From assembly GCA_026214975.1 (NCBI GenBank), contig JAOBSW010000818.1, positions 1-64,000 of the forward strand: a stretch of DNA of 64,000 nucleotides. The letters are read 5' to 3'. The translations under genes were made by a program, and so were the position numbers. Below, piece after piece: positions 24,819-35,699 of the stretch. How positions within the stretch are numbered: position 1 is the stretch's first letter; each line of letters begins with the position of its first letter. The stretch comes from Gentiana macrophylla (lineage: Eukaryota > Streptophyta > Magnoliopsida > Gentianales > Gentianaceae). The notes beneath the pieces are model-generated. The model saw only the letters and a list, made by a program, of their open reading frames with translations, had not been told where the DNA came from and made no database searches.

Positions 24819-25658
24819 TTATTCCCGGATATCCGCCATTTTCCATCCAAAAGCCTTTTTATGGCTCCTCAAGACTCTAAGTAACTTTTCTTCCTGCAAA
24901 GACGTTAGTGCAGACGAAATAATCAAAGGAAGCAAGTCATTTTCAAGAAAAACATACTTGAGGTGTTCAGACAATGGTTTTAGCTCCAAGTCTTTTGGTG
25001 GATCTTCAATGGATGGCTTCATCTTCTCTTCATTAAGTTCCAACTCCATGAATTTGTGCCACTTGGCACCAACATAATCCGTAGCCTCCAAATCGCATGC
25101 GGCCTCTCTCAGCTCTTCATCAGGATCCTCAATTGTGCTTGATTTCATCAAGCATTCTTCCAATGGCTCAGAATAACCTTGTGTATTAATACATTCCACA
25201 ACAAGAGGATATATAGAATCTATAAAGTGACACTCATCAGGATCATCACATGGGTGCTTAATAGACTTATAAACATTTAACGTCACTTTCTCATCCCCCA
25301 CTCTCATCGTAATCTCCCCCTTCTGAACATCAAGCAAAGTCCTACCCGTAGCCAAAAAGGGTCTACCTAGCAATATAGGGGTATGACTATCCTCCTCCAT
25401 ATCCAAAACCACAAAATCTACGGGGAAAGCTAACTTCTCTACTTGAACCAAAACATCTTCTACGACTCCCATGGGCCGCCTAACCGACCTATCCGCCATT
25501 TGTAAGGTCATGTTCGTTCTTTTTAGCTCACCCAACCCCAAAGTCTCATATATTCTCCTGGGCATAAGACTAACACTCGCCCCTAAATCACATAGCACAT
25601 TAGGAAACATAACTTGGCCTATGGTGCATGGAATTGAGAAACTACCCGGGTCTTTCAA
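24819..25658 (-). pseudogene. Retropepsin region of Athila element C
   Basis: A 279-residue frame has DPGSFSIPCTIG at the start, active site CDLGASVSLMP (DLG is usual in Athila where other families have DTG) and LGRPFLATGRTLLDVQKGE. The linker to RT follows (KAFGWKMADI), where the frame stops at 24819 because of an indel relative to the family. The start overlaps the gag frame end by 4 bases. The protease core itself looks undamaged. Confidence 0.88.
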
Positions 25659-28155
25659 CTTTGAGGCAACTTATTTTGGAAAGCAATGAGAACACACTCG
25701 TTGAGACAAACAACTTCCTCCATTTTAGCCTTGTTGGATAAAATTCCCTTTAAAAATTTCACATAAGATGGCATGTTTGCAAGCGCATCTACAAGGGGAA
25801 TATTTATCTCAACTTTTCGTAAGATATCGAGGAATTTGTTTTGACTCTTGGTAAGAGTAGGCTTTTTAGGGCCACGAGGAGGGTATGGCAAAGTCGATAA
25901 ATCAAAAGGTTTCTTAGTAGCATTCATACATGTGTTGTGCATACCTGATTTCGACGTTTCTGCATGCTTTTCGGACGTTGAGCTCGGTGTCCCTACTTCT
26001 TTTCGAACATCCTCGGTTTTCTTCTCATCCTCAACGATTTCCCAATCTTCATTCTCTTCACTGGGCTTCTCCTCATTCTCCATTTTTTTCACAACCGGTG
26101 CTTCAACCTCAATACCCACAGCTTTCCCGCTTCTCGTATAAATGGCATTCACCCCCTTAGGATTCCTCACTGTATTGCTTGGCAGCCCACCACTTGGAGC
26201 TGAAGTCGAACCCTCCGTGATTTGACCCATTTGAGTCTCCAAATTCCTTACCACAGATTGCAGGTTCACGTGGGCATTTTTCATCTCCTTCACATCTCTG
26301 CTAATTTGCTCCAATAGAATATCCGTGGAACTTTTAGGTTGCACGGGTTCCTGGTGTGGTGGTGCTGAATGTGGGGCCGGGGCATATTGCAAATGTGCGT
26401 TAGGGTGCATGTAAGCCCCTTGTTGAGGTTGCCTCAGGTTACCAAATTTTTTTTGCTGTTGAGGCCTGTATTGATTCTGTTGTGGTTGCACAACCTGCGG
26501 CTGAGTAGTCTGCCCGGAACCAGGATTTCTTGCCCAGGCTAAATTAGGATTGTCCCGCCAATTCTGATAATTTTGTCCCCTGTTCTGATTTGCCAAGTAG
26601 TTCACATCCATTTGTTGCCAATTGGGGGTCAAACTCGGATCTGTAGTTTGATAAACCATGGGGCTCGAGCATAATGGATGCATGTCCATTGAGTTAAGGC
26701 CAAATGGGTTTTCGAGGGTTGGATCGTTTAACATTTGTGTGGTGGTCAATTGGCTAACATGTTGGGTTGGGCAATTAGAGGCCCAATGTTCACCACCACA
26801 AGTAGTGCAACCCTTCGACTCATTCTGCCATGATAACATATCACTCATTTGCTTCTTCAGTTCAACCATTTCAGCTTGCATCTTCATAGCCTCTTCACTC
26901 ACCCCAACTTGGTCAACCGAACCAATTGGTTTCCTTGTCATTCTTCTCCCAGTTTTCCATTGTCGGTTACTCTCTGCAACCCTCTCTATCTTAGCCAATG
27001 CAACATCGGGCTCCACACTCATCATATCTCCTCCACATGCCGCATTCAGATTCGATTGATCAGTCTCTCTCAATCCCCATAAAAAAGATGCACTTGATTC
27101 CATGCTTCTTGCCCATGTTGTGGGCATTTTCTCAACATGGCCTTGAACCTATCCCAAGCTTCGTGCATGCTCTCCATGTCTAGTTGTTCAAAATTAGCGA
27201 TGTCGGCCTTCATGTCCAAAGTTCTGGAGAGGGGGCAATACTTCAACAGAAATTTCACGGTCACTTGATCCCAGGTGTGTAAGGACTCATGTGGGAGTGA
27301 CTCGTACCAAGCTCTGGCAGCTTCCTTTAGTGCAAAAGGGAATAGCAACATCCTGACTGCCTCCTCGGATACGCCATTCATCTTTACTGTCCGAAAAACC
27401 TGCATGAAATGGTTCAAAAATTGATTCAGGTCTTCAGTCGACTTACCCCGAAACTGTGCACTGTCGTTCAGAAGATACCACACATGCTGTTTAATTTCCA
27501 GATTGTTTGCCGGAATGGGCGGCAAACGGATGGGTGTGTGCCCTCACCTATGATAGCCGCGCGCGTAGTCCCCGTAATCCGCCCTGATTACCTTGGTTCG
27601 ATCCCGATTGCCCGGATTACGTGCCCTAGGTGGTGCGTAAAATTACGTGCATAAACAGGGCGCCGGTGGTGGATTCACATTCATTCTTGATTTCGCAACA
27701 TCATCTCGCATCATCATTTGCATCATCGATTACGGTCAAAGGTATTTGACCAACTAAATTCCACGATTATTGTTACGATTTTGAGGGGCTTGTTGTTGTT
27801 GTCGGACTTGATTTCACCGACCTCCACGATTTTGGACCCCATTCGGTCCCAGATTAAGTGCCCTCGGATTTTGAAGGGGCTCTATTTAAGTTCTCAGATT
27901 TCCGATCCTCGGGAGTAAGCGTCGGGTCTAAGCGCAACCCATCTTCGCCTCATCTCGAACACGTAAATCTATTAAATCGCCGCTTCCCGAAGTCATTTCT
28001 GATTCTTCTGATTGGGATTCTAACTCAATAAATGATGTCGATGCTCTTCCAACTGAGTTCTTTTTTCTCACACTGTTCTGATGTCTCGCAAATGCTTCAA
28101 TCTCCGGATTCAAAGGAAGTAGTGGTTCCTTGGAACTTCGGGTCATACACTGCAA
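25655..28155 (-). pseudogene. gag of Athila element C
   Basis: Three pieces are seen. The N-terminus is at 28155-27928 (MTRSSKEPLLPLNPEIEAFARHQ). The core gag domain is at 27525-27070 (EEAVRMLLFPFALKEAARAWYESLP, MHEAWDRFKAMLRKCPQHG). A long C-terminal frame covers 27127-25655 (490 residues), with a zinc-knuckle-like CTTCGGEHWASNC (spacing C-x2-C-x3-H-x4-C, one residue shorter than canonical), a Gln/Asn-rich region and an acidic stretch near residue 350-400. Breaks lie at about 27530-27930 and near 27100. Confidence 0.85.
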
Positions 28156-28234
28156 TCACCTAAACAACACGAAAACGGTAAAATAAAAACGACCTAATCC
28201 TAAATACTTGAATGACTTTTTGATATTGACCGAT

Positions 28235-28252
28235 TCCCCGGCAACGGCGCCA
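28235..28252 (-). promoter_or_regulatory. Primer-binding site of element C
   Basis: The minus strand reads TGGCGCCGTTGCCGGGGA, 7 bp from the LTR, identical to the site in element B. Confidence 0.85.
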
Positions 28253-28259
28253 GAAAACT

Positions 28260-29096
28260 TGATGGCCAAATTATAGCAAACCAACTTTAACCGGCAGAGT
28301 ACCGGGTCGGTTGTACCACAACGGCGAGCAAGGTCGTATCCCACGAGGAATTGGTCAAGTATCACAACCACTTTGTGATCTAGTTCAGGCTCACAATCGG
28401 GGTGAAAATAATATTTATAACTAGAAAAAGAAATAAAAATTATAACTTTAAAATATATGATAGAATGAATAGCTAAACTATGATCAGGAACACTACTCTT
28501 AACACCTTACCGAATCACTAGGGATGAGCCTTAACCTACCAACCAACCAATGGTTTCTAATGAATGTGTTGTGGGTGCAATCTCCTAAACTGGTCCCTAG
28601 GCGCTAATACCACAACCTAGTTACCCTATACTCGGTTCAACAGTCCCCTCTATGGGATTTAATTGACCTAATATGATGAAAAACAATGAGACGCTCCGCA
28701 TCCACCGAGTTCACGGCTTAGTTAGAAAAACCTTACCAAGGAACAGGCTGCGAAAAACTCGACTAGTTCGTGCATGGCAATCCTAAAATTCTAGTTCGCA
28801 CACTCCCTCGCAAAATACATTTATAAAGTTCGTGTGTGTGATCAATTAATGGTTAGCTACTCCATTAATAGCATTAAGTTCAAATTTTAGGACACAACAA
28901 TTCAAAAGATTCAACTTTTAAGCTCTACTCATCCCTAGATCATCGTTTAGGTATCAATTTCGTAGTTCCATCACATAATTTAGCTATAATAAAATTAGCT
29001 GTTCATGATAACAATACTAAAATCGCCGAAATCAAAGATGAAATAAATAATAGGCATCATAAAAAGATAAATAAAATTACCAATAGAAAGATTGAA
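28260..29096 (-). repeat. Element C 5' LTR (right), truncated
   Basis: About 837 bp match the first half of 18544-20180 (up to about 19374). Homology then stops and element B gag begins. The missing part is about 806 bp. Near the join, both the lost LTR continuation and the observed junction carry an AATTCA motif, a possible microhomology. Confidence 0.85.
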
Positions 29097-29858
29097 GCAA
29101 TTCATGGCATGCCGTATCAATTTTTTTCCTTGACAATTTATGCAAGCCTCTACAAAATAATTGTACTTGCATGTCCAAAGTATAATCGTGGTTTGGACAC
29201 GCCCTCAAAAGCTTTTTAAAACGGTCCCAAGCATTTCCCAAAGATTCAATTAAATCTTGCTTGAAATTAGCAACTCTTACCTTCAACTCCAAATATCTAC
29301 CCGGTGGAAAGTATTGCTTCAAAAACTCAGTTTGTATATCATCCCATGATTGCAAGTGATGGTGGGGAAGTGACATAAGCCATTCCTTTGCTTGACCCTT
29401 CAATGAAAAAGGAAATAATGCAAGACAGGTAAATTCTTGACAAGCACTATTTTGGAATCCCGTATTGCATATTTTTCAAGGTTATAAAGATGTGAATGCG
29501 GGTCATCATGCGCATTTCCATGGAATTGAGCTCTACTCTCCACTATACCGAATATATGAGACTTGATTGAAAAGTTTTTTGCATCAATGTGAGGTAGCCG
29601 AATAGGATTATGAACTTGATTTTTTCTTTGAATGGCTTGCTCACAAAGAGGTCTATTTTGGTAGGGTGGATTTGGAGGTGGATAATATGGATATGGTTCT
29701 TGTGGTGGTGGTGGTGGAGGAGAGTTATTTGGATTTAAGGGATTTTGTTCAAAAAGGGCATTTTCGTGGTTATGCCATCCTTGTACCATTCCTTGTACCT
29801 CATTCATTTCCTCTTCTTGGTGTAATGACTCTTGTGAAGATACTTCACCAAGATCCAA
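29092..29858 (-). pseudogene. gag of element B, truncated by a deletion
   Basis: The N-terminal part (29858-29400) has a proline-rich stretch (PPPPPPQEPYPYYPPPNPPY) and a segment leading into the gag domain. After a frame break near 29400, 29403-29092 carries the core: MKGQAKEWLMSLPHHHLQSWDDI, FLKQYFPPGRYLEL and FCRGLH. Coding similarity stops at CHELL, where the sequence becomes the truncated right LTR of element C. The rest of gag, including any zinc knuckle, is missing. Confidence 0.85.
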
Positions 29859-30123
29859 TTCACTACGAGCTTGGCCAACCTTTCTCTCATATAAACAATC
29901 CCTAATTTAAGTGTTGATATCCAGGATGTAATGAGTATCGGGGGCCTTACCACGTCGAGAGTGGTTCATTAACTACAAGATAGAAAACAACAAGAACACA
30001 ATTAATAGCACTTGGTGACTTACCAAAGAGGTAAGCACCAAAAAGTAAAAAAGAAAAGATTAGAAAAGGTTTTGACTTATTCTCAAGACTTTTTAGCTAT
30101 TTTAACTATCAACCGTTACACAA

Positions 30124-30141
30124 TCCCCGGCAACGGCGCCA
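30124..30141 (-). promoter_or_regulatory. Primer-binding site of element B
   Basis: The minus strand reads TGGCGCCGTTGCCGGGGA, 7 bp inside the 5' LTR. The same motif is in element C. It is the primer site typical of Athila-type elements, which I recall as tRNA-Asp complementary. Confidence 0.85.
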
Positions 30142-30148
30142 AAAAGCT

Positions 30149-31863
30149 TGATCAGATTTTTCTAGATATCTAATCTAACCGGCAGTGTACCGGGTCAATT
30201 GCAGTCTAGTACGTGGTCAAGGTCGTATCCACGAAGATTGTGAGGTTGAACACCAAAAAGCTATTATTATCTTGATCTAAGTCACAAATTAACAAGAAGG
30301 TAATGTATCTATGATTCTACTGCTACAAAGGTGATAAGATAAAAAGCTTAGCCAAGATAATTCAATGATCAAGTATATCTCTACTAGTATCATGGGAATG
30401 AACTACCTACCAACCTTCCAATGGTGTTCAAGTGTGTGTTACCGGTGCATTCCTAAGCAAGTGGTTCACCCTCATACGAGTGTATGGAACCACTATATGC
30501 CTCCTCCTTGGCCTGGGTATCCTAAACCTAATGAATTGTCATGATACGAACTTGAATGCAATGACAATGTCAATACTCCCCGGATAAGAAATCGAATGCC
30601 TCAAGAGGTCGATTTTACCTTCCGGTTCTCATATTCCTTCTCCCACACCAAGCATCTCCTTTCGGTCTCAACTAAGTGTGTGTGTGTGCTAGTGCTAAGG
30701 GATCAATCCAACACCAACAAGCAATACAGTGCAAATAGGAAAAGATAACAACAACACATGAAACTATGAAATATAAACTAACATTCCCAATCAACTAATA
30801 GAGATTAATAGCTATCACAACAACATTATCTTGGCTAGAATAAACTAGCCACTTATAACTACAAACATTAACACAACAAGGCTAACATTCATAACCATAA
30901 GAACACTTGAATAGAAATAAAGATTAAAGATTACCAATTACAGGCAAGAGCTCGGAGTTGGTGTTCTTCGTTCAACTCCAAAAGCTTTAATGGAATCAAC
31001 ACTAGTGTATTTTAAACTCCAATCAAAGTAGTAGAAGTCTAGCTAAGAATCCTTAATTATTACAATCAAATTCAAAAGTTAATTTTGCTAAAATTCGGCT
31101 AAGAGATCCCCTTGGGGCGGTTAGGTGCCACCAAGAGTGGAGAAGAAGGTTTTGGGGAAGAAGATGAAGTTGGGGGGTGTTAAAATTGATAAATTCGATC
31201 CAAAATTAGGTTTTAAAGGCAGAAAACTGCTCCTATGACGTTTTGGCACACGTCACTGAAGGTTTGGCGTGCGTCATGAAAAGGTCTGAAACTCTCTGAA
31301 TAGCTACAGAGACGTTGGCGCGCGCCACAATAAGTTGGCGTGCGCCAACTTCACAGCAGTTCACCAAATTCGCCATAACTTGAGTTGTAGAGCTTCGATT
31401 GATGTGATTCAAATTGTGTTGGAAATCGTGTTTCTTCACCTACAACTCTCATCCAGACGTCTTCTCTAGAAAATGCTTCTAAGATGGGTCAATTGTCCGT
31501 TGAAGATAGGCTCCGGTAGAAATACTATGGACAATTGATCCGTTTGACTCGTTAGCTTCCGGCACACTCTCCTAGCCCTCAAAAGACGTGTTTAGCTCAA
31601 CACGTGGCGTCACTCGGGGTCTTCTTTAACCTATAATCCTGCAATACAACACAAAAATACCAAGTGTAAACCCGACACGACGCTCCGGTTACTATAACCG
31701 GTACAAAACTAATCAAAACACTATATTTTATATAATAATTACTATATACACATTTGGGTGAAACTAAGCAACTAATGACTCAAATTGATACAAGAACATC
31801 AATAAATGCATGAGAAATGGGGATAAAACATCGTGAAATACATCAACTAGTTGACTCACATCA
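30149..31863 (-). repeat. Element B 5' LTR (right)
   Basis: The 1715-bp LTR starts TGATCAGATTTTT and ends ACTCACATCA on the plus strand. It is adjacent to a primer-binding site and followed by LINE coding sequence (CTGCTAAAAGCC). Confidence 0.9.
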
Positions 31864-34219
31864 CACAGCTGCTAAAAGCCAAATACTTCAATCGGTCATC
31901 TTTTCTAGACGCGTATCCAAGCTCCAACGCCTTCTTTGTGTAGCGTAACATACAAACCGCTAAGGATCTCCTTTTGCAAGATATTTGTTGGAATATTAGA
32001 AATTTAACTGGTGTTAGAATTTTTATAGATTCTTGGATTCCTTGTGAGTAGTACAACAATATCAGGCCTTTATTTAGGGGGCAACTTCCAATGAATTTTA
32101 GAGTTGTTGACCTATTTGTGTCAGGTACCCGCAAATGGAACACCGACTTGATCCTCAACAGCTTTTTACCGCATGAAGCAAGAGCCGTTCTAGAAATTAC
32201 TTTGTGTTGGGACAGATTGCCTACACTCTTAATGTATAAAGAAATAAAGTTGCGTCTTTACTAAAACCAATTGGTTTTAGTACAACGGTAAGCGCTTGAT
32301 CCTAACATGGTATCGGAGCCAGAGGTCATGAGATCAAACCCTGGTTGGAACAATATTTATAAGAAAATAATTGTGCAAGTGTTGGGATAGATTGCCCACA
32401 CTTGAGGGGGGGTGTTGGGACAGATTGCCCACACCCTTGAATGAATGAAAAATTGTGCAAGTGTTGGATAAATTGCCAACACTTGAAGGGTGTGTTGGGA
32501 CAGATTGCCCACACTCTTAAAATGCCTAAAAAAATATAGTAGCTTCTTTACTGGCACACAATGGTTTTAGTACAACGGTAAGCGATTGCTCTTAACATTG
32601 TATCAGAGCCAGAGGTCATGAGATCGAACCCTGGTTGAAACATTATTATAAATAAAAAAGTGCAAATGTTGGGACAGATTTCCCACACTCTTGAATGAAA
32701 ATTTGTGAAGTGCTGGGACAGATTGCCCACACTTGAGGGGGTGTTGGGAGAGAATGCCCACACTCTTGAATGTACAATAAATATAGTAGCGCCTTTACTA
32801 CCACCAAATAGTTTTAGTACAATGGTAAGCGCTTGATCTTAACATGGTATCGGAGCCAGAGGTCATGGGATCGAACCCTGGTTGGAACATTATGAGATTT
32901 CCCACACTCTTGAATGAAAAATTGTGCAAGTGTTGGCCAGATTGCCAACACTTGAGGGGGGTTGCTGGGACAGATTGGCCACACTCTTAATGTATAAAGA
33001 AATAAATTTGCGTCTTTACTAAAACCAATTGGTTTTAGTACAACGGTAACGCTTTGGTTTTAGTACAACGGTAACGCTTGATCCTAACACCTTGGCCCCC
33101 ACGCCCACCGAAGACAAAATCTATTGGCCGCACACCCGAGGCGGCGGTTATTTATTAAGTAAGTCTGGTACTAACGCAAAAGTTACCACGATAGCTTCTG
33201 AAAGCAAGGTACTTTATATGCTTCTAGCTCACAATTAAATCCCTTATGGAGTAGAATTTGGTCCCTTCGACTTCCTCCCCGTGTGATTCTTTTATTATGG
33301 AGATGTGCTCAAAATGGTTTGTCCACGGCTGATAATCTCGTAGCCGTAAGGTTTGTAGTAACCTTTGCGTCCTATGTGGCATGGCGAAAAAGATTGTTAC
33401 TCACTTTTTGCTTGATTGCTCTATTGCAAAAGAAGTCCGGAAAAGAGTGGCCAATGGAAAATGTTGGCGTAGATTGGGGTTGCATTCGATCCATGATATC
33501 TTCGACTATCTCTTAAATTTAAAAGACGAGGATGCTGCTCTTGAAATTTTTTGTTTATTCAGGGGGATATGGAAGGCGCGATGTAGTTTCATTTTTGAAC
33601 ACAGAAATGTGAATATTGGACTGTTGATCATATTGGCACAAACATTAGCGGCGGTCTATAAAATGGCAATTTGCGGCACTCAAACAGGTCCTTAACACCA
33701 GCTTCCCGATTCTTGGCTCCCCTCCAGAGAATTTTTACAAAGTAAACGTAGATCCTTCCATTAAAGAAATGTTCCTCACCGTTGCCTGCATCTTCCGATC
33801 TTCCTGCGGAACTGTACAACGTGCATTTTCCTTGGCTTTGGGAGTGGTCAAGTATTGAAGCGGGAGAAGCCCATGCCTTCTATCAGGGGCTCTCGCTTGC
33901 TCTTGCTCATGATACCAAAACCTTATTATTGAAGGAGACTGCGTCTCTATTGTCCAGCGGTTGCACTCAACGGATGAAGACCGATCTGACATCGGGAACA
34001 TTATTCAAGGATGCAAAGACCTTGTTCTTCTTATTAGTACTGTTTCGTTTTCTCTTATCAAACGGGATTATAACATCCCCGCTCACTTACTTGCTTCTCT
34101 AGGGTCCCCTCAAACCCCCCTAGTAGAATGAGATTTTTCCGCTTTTGTCCGTGTTAAATGTTTGTGTTGCCGATTTATCTAAATAAATAAATTTCTCTTT
34201 CTCTTAAAATAAATAAATA
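31864..34219 (+). pseudogene. LINE reverse transcriptase C-terminus, zinc-finger (zf-RVT) and RNase H-like remnants
   Basis: After element B, the plus strand reads LLKAKYFNRSSFLDAYPSS, DSWIPCE and RVVDLFVSGTRKWN, the C-terminal part of plant LINE ORF2. The TRIM array interrupts it at 32205-33089. It then resumes with a zf-RVT-like block (LPPRVILLLWRCAQNGLSTADNL, CVLCGMAKKIVTHFLLDC; 33245-33700) and an RNase H-like (RVT_3) block (KVNVDPSIKE, IIEGDCVSIVQRL, IPAHLLASLGSP; 33735-34120). Stops and shifts are frequent. The end at about 34170-34219 is an A-rich tail. Confidence 0.8.
32205..33089 (+). mobile_element. Tandem TRIM (miniature LTR retrotransposon) array: four LTRs, three interiors
   Basis: Mini-LTRs of 103-127 bp lie at 32205-32307, 32493-32597, 32742-32844 and 32963-33089. 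Each begins TGTTGGGA (or TGCTGGGA) and ends TTAACA or CTAACA. After each of the first three comes TGGTATCGGAGCC or a close variant, a primer-binding site for initiator tRNA-Met (32308-32320 in the first). Before the later LTRs there is a G-rich tract like CTTGAGGGGG, a polypurine tract. Interiors are only 118-185 bp and non-coding. Flanks CTTTG (32200-32204) and CCTTG (33090-33094) are a 5-bp target duplication with one change. The last LTR has an internal duplication of about 24 bp. The direct LTR-interior chain implies unequal recombination between LTRs. Confidence 0.88.
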
Positions 34220-34231
34220 AAAACATGTAGC

Positions 34232-35531
34232 ATGCTTAACAACCACCACATTTACCTGGTTTAGGTAATTTACATGATCTGGTAGAGATTTTAGCATACA
34301 ATCGTTGTAATATGTGCCTATAATTTTTCTCCTAAACCTCAAGTAGAGATTTATAAACAATATCGATCCTAAAATACAAGTCATCATGTATTTTTTTATT
34401 TATCTCATAATATAAGTTATTCTACATCACCAATACAATTTGTATTGCTCTTTTTCTTTATCATACCCATAATTAATTATGAATCTAACTATTTTTCATT
34501 TCCTAAAGTCAAGGGGTATTTTGAACATTTAACCTTTAAATTTATAATATTCAATCATTTTCTTAATCTGTTTAAAAACTTTTAAGAAAACTTATATTTT
34601 AAAACAGGTGTAATAATACTTTAGTAAACAAACTTTAACAAATTACTAGGTTAAAAGCATTTTGAAGCTCCAACAAGTAAGAAAAAAATTGCACAAATGC
34701 ACAATGTCCAAGTATATGAAGCTCAAACCACAAATAAATAAACTTCTCTCCCCCCAAAAATAGATAGTTTTGGTCGACCACTTTGGCCCCTATCTGTTGG
34801 ATCTTAACTTAACTGCAAACTAAAAAGAATAAATTCCCTTAATATTCCAATTTATAAAGACAACCACTTTTTAACAACTTTGGATAAAAATTGATATATA
34901 CTACCAAATTTATAAAATATTATTATCAGATATGATCACCACCATATCTCATATATATATTCTGAAGTTGCCTTTCAATAATTATTGACACTTTATTAGC
35001 TGTAAATAAAATTGAAAAAATAAAAATAAAAGAATAGGCTCCAAGCAGCTAGTTGGAAATTGATGCAACTCTTCAAAAAAAAAAAAAATTTGATGCAAAA
35101 ATGACTAATAATTAGGTTCTGTTTGTTTGATTCTATAGTATTTGTGAGTTGTGACCACTTGTTGTACTATTTATTTTATTTTTCTGGCAATGATCATAAC
35201 TTCACAGTGCCCACTTTAAAAGAAGTTCTGACAATCTCACCTGCCCACCTTCTCCCTCTTGCATCCTTTTAATAACTGGACATGACTCCTCTCTAAAAGT
35301 AAAAAATTAAAAAAACAATATAGAAAAAAAAATATAAGAAAAAGGCAATCATTGTAGCAAAATGTATATATAACACATATACAACTTTGAAAAGGATCAG
35401 AACTTTGAGAATGTATATATAACACATGTGTCTACTCCACAAACTGAAATGACTGTAGGTTAATTTTCCAACTTTGAGATATATCTACATCGATCATTCA
35501 GATATATGATAGATTGTAGCATTTCATGTAT
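34232..35531. other. AT-rich intergenic stretch
   Basis: I see no coding, RNA or element signature here beyond short A/T runs. Confidence 0.5.
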
Positions 35532-35540
35532 GTTGATAAG

Positions 35541-35690
35541 GGGAAATTATTGCATGGAGAGAATAATAAGGATGTAAGTCGACGGATTTAAACGATCGAA
35601 CAGCGAGAGCCAGATCCAACAGTAAACTCACAGAGGGATCAGCGCATGAAATTTATCCGCATGTAAGTATGTACCATGCAATAATTTCCC
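35541..35690. mobile_element. Mutator-like MITE with perfect 17-bp TIRs and 9-bp TSD
   Basis: The left end GGGAAATTATTGCATGG (35541-35557) is exactly reverse-complemented at 35674-35690. The 9-mer GTTGATAAG flanks both sides (35532-35540 and 35691-35699). A 150-bp non-coding element with a 9-bp target duplication fits a non-autonomous Mutator-like transposon. The perfect ends suggest a fairly recent insertion. Confidence 0.88.
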
Positions 35691-35699
35691 GTTGATAAG

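Larger units (their letters stand above)
18544..29096 (-). mobile_element. Ty3/gypsy retrotransposon C, Athila lineage, nested in B
   Basis: Its left LTR is complete (18544-20180). Its right LTR is truncated (28260-29096). It has an Athila-type primer-binding site and the order gag, protease, RT/RNase H, integrase on the minus strand. Motifs (protease DLG, RT FMDD, integrase [16 protein letters not shown]) fit Athila. Each coding region has stops or shifts. No target-site duplication survives because the right end was deleted together with part of element B. Confidence 0.9.
14510..31863 (-). mobile_element. Ty3/gypsy retrotransposon B, Athila-type, pol-deficient, carries nested element C
   Basis: Its LTRs are 14510-16260 and 30149-31863, with TG...CA ends (TGATCAG...ACATCA). 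The LINE target gives flanks AACAG (14505-14509) and CACAG (31864-31868), a 5-bp duplication with one change. Next to the right LTR is an Athila-type primer-binding site. Remaining coding sequence is gag (29858-29092) and a protease fragment (18543-18242). No B reverse transcriptase or integrase is seen, and the interior is interrupted by element C (18544-29096). Confidence 0.88.
4280..34219 (+). mobile_element. 5'-truncated LINE that is the outer host of the nested block
   Basis: The 12-mer AAAACATGTAGC occurs at 4268-4279, just before the nest, and at 34220-34231, immediately after an A-rich tail of AAATAAATAAATAAA type. This is the layout expected of a LINE insertion with target-site duplication. 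LINE sequence is present only in pieces: 4280-4287, 14460-14509, 31869-32204 and 33095-34219. Conceptually joining the pieces across the inserted elements keeps a coherent LINE-like frame at the first joins. The piece at 14456-14509 reads LAKQTWRVTTMPQ and continues after element B as LLKAKYF, a motif run typical of plant LINE reverse-transcriptase C-termini. Without the insertions the LINE would be about 1.5 kb. Confidence 0.75.

Noticed and set aside
32570..32640. tRNA-like A-box and B-box text (GTACAACGGTAAGCG and GATCGAACCCTGG), suggesting a tRNA gene or SINE
   Set aside because: The repeated ends, TGGTATCGGAGCC primer site, polypurine tract and 5-bp target duplication fit a TRIM better; no cloverleaf can be drawn with confidence.
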